From assembly GCF_000337735.1 (NCBI RefSeq), contig NZ_AOHX01000043.1:1-48797 (forward strand): DNA of 48,797 nt, written 5' to 3'. Below the pieces are notes generated by a model. It worked only from the letters and a program-made list of their open reading frames with translations. It made no database searches and was not told the DNA's origin. The stretch is from Natronorubrum sulfidifaciens JCM 14089. GTDB lineage: Archaea > Halobacteriota > Halobacteria > Halobacteriales > Natrialbaceae. A program made the translations under genes and the position numbers. This document shows, piece after piece, positions 40,742 through 48,401 of this stretch (position 1 is its first letter; every line of letters starts with the position of its first letter).

Positions 40742-42550
40742 ATGGGTTATATCGTCAGGATGCCGAAGCTGGGATTAGAGATGGAACGCGGCGAACTGCT
40801 CGAGTGGCGGATCGACGCGGGTGCGACCGTCGAGGAGGGCGAGGTGATCGCGGAGGTCGAGTCCGAAAAAAGCATCGCCGAAGTCGACGCTCGAGAGGAT
40901 GGCGTCCTCAGAGAGACGTACCTCGAGGAAGGCGGGACGGTTCCGCCGGGCACACCGATCGGAATCGTCGCGCCCGAAGACGCCGACATCGGCGACCTCG
41001 AGGCCGAGGCGTCGGCCGACATCGAGGAGGCGACGGGCGAGACGGCGGCTGAAGAGCCAGCAGCCGAGGAGTCGGCGGCTGCAAGCGCCGACAGCGGCGC
41101 GACGAGCGACACGGCAGCCGCGACGGACACGACCGACGACGAGGTCAGAGCCTCGCCGCGGGCTCGCGAGCGCGCCGCCGACCTCGAGGTCGACCTCTCG
41201 AGCGTCGAGGGGACGGGGTATCAGGGCTCGATCACCGAAGACGACGTCGAAGCGGCCGCCGAATCGGGCGGGGCCGCCGAAGCGGACGTCAACGCCTCGC
41301 CACGCGCACGCAAACGCGCCGAAGAGCTCGGCGTGGACCTCACAACCGTTGAGGGGACGGGCTATCAGGGGTCGATCACCGAAGACGACGTGGAAGATGC
41401 GGCCGGCAGCGGCGGGCGAACGCCAGTCGAGACGCGGCCGTTCAGCGGGATGCGCCAGACCATCGCCGCCCGCCTCGGTGAGAGCTACCGGGAAGCCGTG
41501 CACGTCACAGTCCACCGCAAGGCCGACGCCGAGGCGCTGTTCGACGCCACCGACGCCGCGGACGACGCCCTCGAGACCGATGTCTCGATTCAGGATCTGC
41601 TCGTGCTCGCCATCTCGGCGACGCTCGAGGACCATCCCGAATTCAACGCGACGTTCGAGGACGAGGTCCACACGCTCTGGGCGGAACACAACGTCGGTCT
41701 CGCCGTCGACGTCGAACACGGGCTGATCGCACCCGTGTTGCGTGACGTGGGGAGCAAGTCACTCGCAACGATCGCCGACGAACGGCGCGACCTCGTTGGA
41801 TCGGCCCTCGAGGGCGAGTACACGATGGACGACCTCCAGGGTGGGACGTTTACCGTGACGAACCTCGGCGTCCTCGGCGTCGAGTCGTTCGACCCGGTCA
41901 TCAACCCGCCGCAGGTCGCCATCCTCGGTGTCAACGCGATTTCGGAGGCCCCCACACGCGGCCCGAACGACGAGGTGGAGTGGCGACGGCAGCTCCCGCT
42001 CGATCTCTCTTTCGACCACCGCATCGTCGACGGGGCCGACGCCGCTCGCTTCCTCGAGACGCTCGTCGACCACCTCGAGGAGCCGTGGGCGCTGCTGCCC
42101 GATGAAATCAGCGCCGGAGCCGGCGCGGGAGCGGGCGCGCCGACGGAGATGCCCGAGCGCACGGTCACGGCACACAACCCCGACGGCATGGCCGGCACGA
42201 TCGAAGCCGGCTCGTTCGAGTGGGGCTACGACGAGCCCGAGGAGGCCGGCGGCACCGAAACGGGGCCGACGCCGGTCGACGTCTTCCTCGGCTCACTCGC
42301 CGCCTGTCTCTCACTGAGCATCCGCTTCCAGGCTGGCAAGCGCGACACCCCAGTCGACGGGATCGACGTCACGACCACGGCCGAACCCGAACACGGTTCG
42401 GTCGAACAGCTCGAGGCGACGGTCAAACTCGAATCCGACACCGACGACGACACGCTCGAGCGACTCGTCGATATCGGCGAACGGGGCTGTCACGTCTCAC
42501 AGCTGGTCCGAGACGACCTCGAGGTCGAAATCAGCTGGGAACGGGTCTGA
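40742..42550 (+). CDS. Dihydrolipoamide acyltransferase E2 with two subunit-binding domains and a fused C-terminal OsmC/Ohr domain
   Basis: A 602-residue core enzyme of a 2-oxoacid (or acetoin) dehydrogenase complex. Domains in order: a lipoyl domain (1-76; lipoyl lysine Lys43 in VESEKSIAEV); an Ala/Glu-rich linker; two near-identical peripheral subunit-binding domains (about 134-172 and 183-222; SPRARERAADLEVDLSSVEG and SPRARKRAEELGVDLTTVEG, both with GTGYQGSITEDDV); the acyltransferase domain (about 226-455; active site FDHRIVDG, His near 424); a Gly/Ala linker; and an OsmC-like domain (about 473-602) with Cys522 in GSLAACLSLS and Cys583 in RGCHVSQLVR. Ohr/OsmC proteins are lipoyl-dependent peroxidases, so the fusion is functionally suggestive. 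The Glu of the usual PEEL context is Asp here (TPVDVF). Convergent with the VOC gene 13 bp away. Confidence 0.9.
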   Translation: MGYIVRMPKLGLEMERGELLEWRIDAGATVEEGEVIAEVESEKSIAEVDAREDGVLRETYLEEGGTVPPGTPIGIVAPEDADIGDLEAEASADIEEATGETAAEEPAAEESAAASADSGATSDTAAATDTTDDEVRASPRARERAADLEVDLSSVEGTGYQGSITEDDVEAAAESGGAAEADVNASPRARKRAEELGVDLTTVEGTGYQGSITEDDVEDAAGSGGRTPVETRPFSGMRQTIAARLGESYREAVHVTVHRKADAEALFDATDAADDALETDVSIQDLLVLAISATLEDHPEFNATFEDEVHTLWAEHNVGLAVDVEHGLIAPVLRDVGSKSLATIADERRDLVGSALEGEYTMDDLQGGTFTVTNLGVLGVESFDPVINPPQVAILGVNAISEAPTRGPNDEVEWRRQLPLDLSFDHRIVDGADAARFLETLVDHLEEPWALLPDEISAGAGAGAGAPTEMPERTVTAHNPDGMAGTIEAGSFEWGYDEPEEAGGTETGPTPVDVFLGSLAACLSLSIRFQAGKRDTPVDGIDVTTTAEPEHGSVEQLEATVKLESDTDDDTLERLVDIGERGCHVSQLVRDDLEVEISWERV

Positions 42551-42563
42551 CGCCGTCGTCCGC

Positions 42564-43073
42564 TCACTCGGGATAGGTCATCTCCGGTTCGGGAATCGAG
42601 TCGACGTTCGCCGCCGTCTCGAAGATCGTCCCGTTGAGTTCGTCGGCGGTGTCGAAGTACCAGTACTCGACGCCGTCGAAGTTTCCGCTCTGGATCACGG
42701 GCATCCCGGCCTCCTCGAAGGATTCGATGACCGCGTGTGGATCGTCGAACGCGAAACAGGCGACGTGATGCAGGCCTTCGCCATGCTCATCGAGGTGTTC
42801 GGTGTAGATGCTCGGCCCCTCGAGCGGCTCAATTAGCTCGAACATCGTCTCGCCGAGCTGGGCCAGCGCCAACCGCATCGAGTACTCGTGGGATTCCCCG
42901 CGGAAGGTGCGGTCGGTCAACGCCGGGGGCTCGAACCGATACACCTGCCACGGCCCGACTCCGAGCAGCCCCTCGAAGCGATCCATCCCGTCCTCGAGAT
43001 CTTCGACGACAAACGCGACCTGTGAGAGCTCCGGGATCTCGACGTCTAACTGTGGTATGGAATTGCCAACCAT
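42564..43073 (-). CDS. VOC-family (glyoxalase/epimerase-like) protein
   Basis: A 169-residue protein with two beta-alpha-beta-beta-beta modules of the vicinal-oxygen-chelate fold. SQVAFVVEDLEDGMDRFEGL and LGVGPWQVYRF form the first, GEGLHHVACFAFDDPHAVIE and GVEYWYFDTADELNGTIFET the second. Likely metal ligands are His103-104-like (GLHHV) and the Glu of IFET. The length and GVGPW motif resemble methylmalonyl-CoA epimerase-like proteins. It has its own TATA-like box (43091-43103). Its position beside the E1/AcoX operon suggests a role on a small oxo or hydroxy acid, but this is inference. Confidence 0.82.
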   Translation of the reverse strand: MVGNSIPQLDVEIPELSQVAFVVEDLEDGMDRFEGLLGVGPWQVYRFEPPALTDRTFRGESHEYSMRLALAQLGETMFELIEPLEGPSIYTEHLDEHGEGLHHVACFAFDDPHAVIESFEEAGMPVIQSGNFDGVEYWYFDTADELNGTIFETAANVDSIPEPEMTYPE

Positions 43074-43090
43074 AGTCTGCTGTCCACACC

Positions 43091-43103
43091 GGGTAAAATA
43101 GTG
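43091..43103 (-). promoter_or_regulatory. TATA-like box for the VOC gene
   Basis: The minus strand reads CACTATTTTACCC, centred about 24 bp before the ATG at 43073, so the VOC gene need not depend on the upstream operon. Confidence 0.45.
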
Positions 43104-43143
43104 TTTTCAGTACTCTCGAGCGAGTGAACCGTTCGCTCAGCGA

Positions 43144-44169
43144 TCAGTCCTCGGTCGACTGTAGCCGGCCGGCGTGCTCGAGCGCGCCTGCCTCGACACC
43201 GGCCGAAAGCGTTGCGTCGATGTCGACGAGTCGGGGCCCGTCAGGAACGGGCGTGAGTTCGACCGTCGTTTCGGTGAGCTCGAGTTCGCGCTCGCCGTCG
43301 GCTCCGACGACGCCGTCGGGCACGTCGAATTCGGCGGGTTCGTTCCACTCGAGGCGCTCGAGCGACTCGATGCCGACGGTCGCGGTGACGCCCGGAGCGA
43401 GCACTGCACGGACGGTCCGCGCGGCGTCGTCCGCCTCAGTTAATCGAACGGCGACGCCGCCGGGCTCGGTCGGCTCGAGACACTCGACGGCCCCCGCGAT
43501 GGCGGCGAGCCCGATATCGCCCGGGTGGGCCCGCGAGACGACGCCACCGCGGAGATCACTGGGATCGAGCAGCGCCCGCGTCCCGATGAACGACTGCGCA
43601 GAGACCTCGGCGGCCGCGAGCGCCGAGAGCCGTTGTGTGCCGCCTGCGGTCTCCGCGCGGGCTTCGATCATCCCGTGGCGCGTGGTCGCGTCGGCCGCCG
43701 GAACCGCACCCGTCGCGAGGAGCGCCGCAGCGACGCCCGCGACGGTGCCATCGACGGCCGTCGGCACGACGTTGTTCGTCCCGGTCGAGACGGCGACGAC
43801 AGGCACGTCACCGATCTCGCAGGCGACATCGCGGGTCGTCCCGTCACCCCCGAGGGCGACGACGACGTCGACATCGTCCTCGCGAGACCGGCTCGCCGCC
43901 CGGCGCGTGTCGGCCGCGGTGCTCTCGACCGTCATCTCGAGTGTCTCGACAGTGAGGTCGTCGGGAGCCTCCTCGAGGACGTGATCGGAGATGCCCCGTC
44001 TGTCGGGCATGACTGCCACGTTCGGGGGCTCGGAAACCGCCGTCAGCCCGTCTAAGACGCAGGTCGCAACCCGACGCTTCGCGTAGTTGTCGACGACGCT
44101 CGCGCCACCCGTGAGCCGCCGGATATCGCGGCCCGCAGCGGGGTTGACGATCAGTCCGACGCGGCTCAC
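43144..44169 (-). CDS. ATP-NAD kinase-like protein, AcoX family
   Basis: A 341-residue protein of the NAD-kinase-like group (COG3199) that includes AcoX of acetoin-dehydrogenase clusters. The N-terminal SRVGLIVNPAAGRDIRRLTG and the nucleotide site VVVALGGDGTTRDVAC, followed by AVSTGTNNVVPTAVDGTVAG, are typical. It starts with GTG at 44169, 5 bp after the E1 beta stop, so it is the third gene of the E1 alpha-E1 beta operon. AcoX proteins have no proven role; NAD(H) phosphorylation or repair of the complex's cofactor has been suggested by family membership. Confidence 0.87.
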   Translation of the reverse strand: MSRVGLIVNPAAGRDIRRLTGGASVVDNYAKRRVATCVLDGLTAVSEPPNVAVMPDRRGISDHVLEEAPDDLTVETLEMTVESTAADTRRAASRSREDDVDVVVALGGDGTTRDVACEIGDVPVVAVSTGTNNVVPTAVDGTVAGVAAALLATGAVPAADATTRHGMIEARAETAGGTQRLSALAAAEVSAQSFIGTRALLDPSDLRGGVVSRAHPGDIGLAAIAGAVECLEPTEPGGVAVRLTEADDAARTVRAVLAPGVTATVGIESLERLEWNEPAEFDVPDGVVGADGERELELTETTVELTPVPDGPRLVDIDATLSAGVEAGALEHAGRLQSTED

Positions 44170-44174
44170 GATGG

Positions 44175-45182
44175 CTATGTCACCCGCTGGATCGCTTCAC
44201 GGACGTCGTCGCCGCTGGGCAGGACTTCCTGCTCGAGTGGTGGACTGAACGGGATGTGCGTGTCGGGCGTGCCGACGCGCTGAATCGGCGCATCGAGGCT
44301 GAAGAAGGCCTCCTCCTGGACGCGGGCGACGATTTCGGCGTGAGTGCCGTAGGACAGCGGGCTCTCGTCGGCAACGATGAGCCGGCCGGTCTTCTTGACG
44401 CTCTCGACGATGGTGTCGATATCGAGCGGGTACAGCGATCGCGGGTCGATCACTTCGACGCTCGTGTCGTCGGCCATGTTTTCGGCCGTCTCGAGCGACT
44501 CGCCGACGAGCCGTTGGGTCGCGACGACGGTGACGTCCTCACCCTCGCGTTCGACGGCAGCCTCGCCGATCGGGATGGTGAAGTCCTCGTCGGTCGGCAC
44601 CGCGCCTCGTTGCTCGTAGATCATCTTGTTCTCGAAGACGAAGACGGGATCGTTCGAGCGGATAGCCGCTTTTGTCAGCCCCTTCGCCGACGCTGCGGTG
44701 CCGGGGGCGACGGCTTTCAGCCCGGGGAAGTGAGCGATCCAGGAGTGGACCGTCCCCGAGTGCTGGCTCGCCGCACCCATGCCGCCGCCTTCGGTGGTGC
44801 GGACGGTGACCGGCATCTCCGCTTTGCCGCCGAACATATACCGCATCTTCGCCATCTGGTTCATAATCTGTTCCATCGCGACGCCGGTGAAATCGGAGAA
44901 CATGAGTTCGACGACCGGCCGCGTGCCGGTTGCCGCCGCGCCCGTCGCTGCGCCCATGAACCCGGCTTCGCTGATCGGCGTGTCCTTGATCCGCTCCGGG
45001 CCGAAATCCTCGTAGAGATCGCCCGTTACCTCGAGGACGCCGCCGAAGACGCCGATGTCCTCGCCGATGAGGAAGACGTCCTCGTCGCGCTCGAGTTCCT
45101 CGCGCATCGCCTGTCGGATCGCTTCTCTGACGGTCAGTTCCTCGGTTTCGGTCTCGAGTTCGGATTCTACCTGTGCAGTCAT
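44175..45182 (-). CDS. 2-oxoacid/acetoin dehydrogenase E1 component, beta subunit
   Basis: A 335-residue transketolase-type beta subunit that forms the thiamine-diphosphate heterotetramer with E1 alpha. Landmarks: REAIRQAMREELERDEDVFL, IGEDIGVFGGVLEVTGDLYE, DTPISEAGFMGAATGAAATG, and the C-terminal IVADESPLSYGTHAEIVARV. Its ATG overlaps the E1 alpha stop by one base, which indicates translational coupling. The length matches AcoB/PdhB-type proteins. The preferred 2-oxoacid (pyruvate, branched-chain acid, acetoin) cannot be read from sequence. Confidence 0.93.
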   Translation of the reverse strand: MTAQVESELETETEELTVREAIRQAMREELERDEDVFLIGEDIGVFGGVLEVTGDLYEDFGPERIKDTPISEAGFMGAATGAAATGTRPVVELMFSDFTGVAMEQIMNQMAKMRYMFGGKAEMPVTVRTTEGGGMGAASQHSGTVHSWIAHFPGLKAVAPGTAASAKGLTKAAIRSNDPVFVFENKMIYEQRGAVPTDEDFTIPIGEAAVEREGEDVTVVATQRLVGESLETAENMADDTSVEVIDPRSLYPLDIDTIVESVKKTGRLIVADESPLSYGTHAEIVARVQEEAFFSLDAPIQRVGTPDTHIPFSPPLEQEVLPSGDDVREAIQRVT

Positions 45183-46225
45183 TATCGGTCACCTCCCGGG
45201 CGGCCGCCGTCGGTGCGAGCGGCGCTGGCGAAGCGTTCGATCTCCGGTGGCATCTCCGCGAACATGTCCTCGTAGGCCTCGTGGGCGTCCGGCGCTGGGG
45301 CGTCTTGAGCGTACTCGACCGCCGCATCGATGTCGGCCTCGATGTCGGCCTGTAACTCGTCGAACTCCTCGACGGTGAGTTCGCCGCGGTCGATCAGCCG
45401 ATCTCTGAACGACTCGATCGGGTCGCGCTCCTGCCAGCGCTCGATCTCCGCGTCGTCGCGGTACGGTTCCTCGTCGCCCTCGTAGTGGCCGCGGTAGCGG
45501 TAGGTCTCGGCCTCGACGATCGTCGGCCCGTCGCCGGCTCTGGCACGGTCTCGAGCCTCCGAGACGGCTTCGGCGACGGCAGTAATATCCATCCCGTCGA
45601 TGGTCAGGCCGGGGATGTCGTAGGCCTGTGCCGTGTCGCTCAGGTTGTCGAGGTTGTGCTGGTTTTCGACCGGCGTCCCCTCGCCGTAGTGGTTGTTCTC
45701 GATGACGAAGACGGCGGGCAGGTCCCACGTCGCCGCGATATTGATCGCCTCGTGGACCTGTCCCTGGGCGACGGCCCCGTCGCCGAGGAAGCCGACCGCG
45801 ATCTGGTCGCGGTCCTGATAATCGATCGACAGCGCCGCGCCGGTCGCCATCGGCGGCCCCGCACCGACGATGCCGTTCGCGCCGAGCATTCCGGCGTCGA
45901 CGTCCGCGATGTGCATCGAGCCCCCCTTCCCGTTACAGTAGCCGTCGGCCTTGCCGTAGAGTTCGGCCATCATGTACTTCGGGTCGAGTCCTTTCGCGAT
46001 ACAGTGGCCGTGGCCGCGATGGGTGCTCGCGATGTAGTCGTCCGGCTTGAGCGCGGCGCAGGTGCCGACCCCGACCGCCTCCTCCCCGATATAGAGGTGG
46101 ACGAACCCCGGTATCTCGCCGTCTGCGAATCGATCCCCCGCCTCCTCGTCGAACGCCCGGATGGTTACCATCCGACGCAGCGCCTCGAGACGTCCGTCTT
46201 GACTCTCTAAGTCGAAATCAGCCAT
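45182..46225 (-). CDS. 2-oxoacid/acetoin dehydrogenase E1 component, alpha subunit
   Basis: A 347-residue thiamine-diphosphate subunit. The ThDP/Mg motif is VGFLGDGAVAQGQVHEAINI followed by VIENNHYGEGT. HRGHGHCIAKGLDPKYMMAE and NGKGGSMHIADVDAGMLGAN are the conserved active-site blocks. It lacks the long N-terminal extension of some branched-chain E1 alpha proteins and resembles AcoA/PdhA types. It is the first gene of the operon E1 alpha-E1 beta-AcoX-like. Start set at the ATG at 46225 (MADFDLESQD), about 30 bp from a TATA-like box. The C-terminal tail is highly acidic with EYAQDAPAPDAHEAYEDMFA. Confidence 0.93.
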   Translation of the reverse strand: MADFDLESQDGRLEALRRMVTIRAFDEEAGDRFADGEIPGFVHLYIGEEAVGVGTCAALKPDDYIASTHRGHGHCIAKGLDPKYMMAELYGKADGYCNGKGGSMHIADVDAGMLGANGIVGAGPPMATGAALSIDYQDRDQIAVGFLGDGAVAQGQVHEAINIAATWDLPAVFVIENNHYGEGTPVENQHNLDNLSDTAQAYDIPGLTIDGMDITAVAEAVSEARDRARAGDGPTIVEAETYRYRGHYEGDEEPYRDDAEIERWQERDPIESFRDRLIDRGELTVEEFDELQADIEADIDAAVEYAQDAPAPDAHEAYEDMFAEMPPEIERFASAARTDGGRPGGDR

Positions 46226-46235
46226 GGTGCATAAT

Positions 46236-46297
46236 ACCGTACCACAATCCCTAATATAAATGCTAGCGATTAACACACCGTGGTACAACGGGATTGT
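46236..46297 (-). promoter_or_regulatory. E1 alpha promoter with flanking inverted repeats (possible operator)
   Basis: The minus strand has TTTATATTAG (46251-46260), about 30 bp before the E1 alpha ATG. Around it lie two inverted pairs: GTACCAC (46239-46245) with GTGGTAC (46280-46286), and ACAATCCC (46244-46251) with GGGATTGT (46290-46297). A dimeric regulator could bind both sides of the TATA box. No gene is seen in 46226-46453. Confidence 0.5.
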
Positions 46298-46453
46298 ATC
46301 TCTGCCCGAAACGTTCGGCGTGAAAATGAGCGACCGGGTGAGAAGAACTGAAACACGTCGTCGCTCGAGAAGCCCACTAGCGCCGCGACACGGATGCGAT
46401 ACGACTGCTGTCAGGTCATCGACCCGTGCTGTGTGTCGTGTTGGTGCGGCCGT

Positions 46454-47605
46454 TTACTCGTTTCGCGGGTTGCTCGGGTGGTAGTCCGTGTCGTACTTCC
46501 CGGGCTGGCCGTCGACGCGGTCGGGGTTGAGCCGACCCGACAGGAGCATGAAGTCGACGAGAGTGAGCGCGAGCATCGCCTCGACGACGGGGACGCCACG
46601 TGGCGGGAGGACAGGATCGTGGCGACCGATGACTTTCTCCTCTTTGAGTTCGCCCGTCTCCCAGTCTGCCGTCTGCTGGGATTTGGGGATCGACGTGGGG
46701 GCATGGAGCGTCACTTCGCCGTAGATCGGCTCGCCGCTCGAGATGCCGCCCTGGATGCCGCCGTGGTCGTTCTCGACAGGGGTCGGATTGCCCTCGTCGT
46801 CGAACGCCCAATCGTCGTTTCGTTCCTTGCCGGTCCACTCGGCGGCCTCGGTGCCGAGGCCGAACTCGAACGCCGTCGTCGCCGGCACCGCCATCATGGC
46901 CTGTCCGAGTCGCGCGGAAAGCGAGTCGAAACGCGGCGCGCCGAGTCCCACAGGAACGCCTCGAGCCTCGAACTCGATGCTGCCGCCGATGGAGTCGCCT
47001 TCCTCCTGATAGTCGGCGATCAGGTTCTGCATCTTCTCGGCCGATTCGGGATGGCCACACCGGACGTCGTTTTCTTCGCTGTGCTCGAGCATCTCCTCGA
47101 AGCTCACGTCGGGGGCCTCGACGTCGCCGATCTGGTTGACGTGGGCCTTGAGTTCGATCCCCTCTCGCTCGAGGAGCTTCTTCGCGATCGCGCCCGCGGC
47201 GACCCAGTTTACGGTCTCACGCGCCGACGAGCGGCCGCCGCCACCCCAGTTTCGCGTGCCGAACTTCGCCGAGTAGGTAAAGTCGCCGTGGCTCGGTCGT
47301 GGTGCGGTGATGAAAGGCTCGTACTTGCCCGAGCGGGCGTCTTTGTTCTGGATGACCAGTCCGATCGGCGTCCCCGTCGTGTAGCCGTCCTGAACGCCCG
47401 ATTTGATCGAGACGTCGTCGGGTTCGCCACGGCTGGTCGTGATCATCGACTGGCCCGGCTTGCGCCGATCTAAGTCTTTCTGGATGTCTTCTTCAGTCAG
47501 CTCGAGGCCGGCAGGACAGCCCGAGATGGTACAGCCCATCGCCTCCCCGTGGCTCTCGCCGAACGTGGTCACCTGAAAGAGGCGACCGAAGCGGTTGCCG
47601 TTCAT
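46454..47605 (-). CDS. aroC: Chorismate synthase
   Basis: Catalyses the last step of the shikimate pathway (EPSP to chorismate), using reduced FMN. The 383-residue protein has all family signatures: FGESHGEAMGCTISGCPAG, RPSHGDFTYSAKFGTRNWGG, RSSARETVNWVAAGAIAKKL and GRHDPVLPPRGVPVVEAMLA. Start set at the ATG at 47605 (MNGNRFGRLFQVTTFG) by homology; the longer frame adds 20 residues without support. It lies alone, 228 bp downstream of the E1 operon's upstream region. Confidence 0.97.
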   Translation of the reverse strand: MNGNRFGRLFQVTTFGESHGEAMGCTISGCPAGLELTEEDIQKDLDRRKPGQSMITTSRGEPDDVSIKSGVQDGYTTGTPIGLVIQNKDARSGKYEPFITAPRPSHGDFTYSAKFGTRNWGGGGRSSARETVNWVAAGAIAKKLLEREGIELKAHVNQIGDVEAPDVSFEEMLEHSEENDVRCGHPESAEKMQNLIADYQEEGDSIGGSIEFEARGVPVGLGAPRFDSLSARLGQAMMAVPATTAFEFGLGTEAAEWTGKERNDDWAFDDEGNPTPVENDHGGIQGGISSGEPIYGEVTLHAPTSIPKSQQTADWETGELKEEKVIGRHDPVLPPRGVPVVEAMLALTLVDFMLLSGRLNPDRVDGQPGKYDTDYHPSNPRNE

Positions 47606-47721
47606 TACGACCCCCTCAGTGACGGGGACACTTAGCGGTGCATGATTCATACTGTCGGACACCACGACACACTCGAGCGCCCACGGACACTTCCCATACC
47701 GGCACTGGCCTGCCCAACGTC

Positions 47722-47730
47722 CTTTAGGCT
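47722..47730 (+). promoter_or_regulatory. TATA-like box for the 47755 lipoprotein
   Basis: CTTTAGGCT is centred about 29 bp before the ATG at 47755. Confidence 0.4.
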
Positions 47731-47754
47731 GACTCCTGTCTGAGGTGACACATC

Positions 47755-48315
47755 ATGAACCGTCGATCGTTGCTCGCCACCGTCGGTGTCTCGAGTGTCG
47801 CTGTCGGGTTCGCTGGTTGTGTCTCCCTCGACGAGTCGTCGGACGAACAGGACGCCGAGAACGACGCCGACGGAGCGGGTGACGATCGAACCGACGACGA
47901 ACAGGACGCCGAGACCACTGGTGGCGAAACCGACGAAACGACCGTCGAACCGCCCGCCGACCCGGACGACCCGGTCGGGCGCTCGGTCATCGGCTCGCAG
48001 TCGAGCGACGACCCACCCTATCGCGTCCGACTCTGGAACCTCGACGACGAACGCCACGCCGTCAGCCTCGAGATCGACTCCACTGACGGCTCGATCTCCT
48101 CGAGTGGCTCGTATGACCTCGATCCCGAAGCCCACGTCGCCGTCTTCCTCCATGGGCGACACGACTTCGACGTGTCCGTCACCGTCGACGGCGAACCGGT
48201 CGACGCGCCCGGTATCGAGGCCGAATCGTTCGATGACCCCTGTCCGGCGATGGATCTGTTCGTCCTCGAGGACGCCTTTGAGGCGACGACCGAGTCCGAG
48301 GCTGACCACTGTTAA
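47755..48315 (+). CDS. Acidic Tat lipoprotein of unknown function
   Basis: A 186-residue lipoprotein. MNRRSLLATVGVSSVAVGFA is a Tat-like signal and the lipobox Cys follows (FAGC, residue 22). A 50-residue Asp/Glu/Thr-rich linker (EQDAENDADGAGDDRTDDEQ) leads to an Ig-like domain with YRVRLWNLDDERHAVSLEID, EAHVAVFLHGRHDFDVSVTV and two cysteines (one in DDPCPAMDLF, one at the C-terminus, DHC). Function unknown; many haloarchaea have similar exported Ig-like lipoproteins. Confidence 0.72.
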   Translation: MNRRSLLATVGVSSVAVGFAGCVSLDESSDEQDAENDADGAGDDRTDDEQDAETTGGETDETTVEPPADPDDPVGRSVIGSQSSDDPPYRVRLWNLDDERHAVSLEIDSTDGSISSSGSYDLDPEAHVAVFLHGRHDFDVSVTVDGEPVDAPGIEAESFDDPCPAMDLFVLEDAFEATTESEADHC

Positions 48316-48401
48316 CGGCCGTTGGTAATACGGTTTCTTTATTCAGATTGGAGAATGAAACTCACGGTGAGTACAGATATGAGATGAATCAGGTGGAAGA
48401 A

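Noticed and set aside
46394-47473. Cys-rich frame MRYDCCQVIDPCCVSCWCGRL on the plus strand
   Set aside because: The frame runs antisense through aroC and has no promoter-like sequence at its start. The Cys cluster is probably chance.
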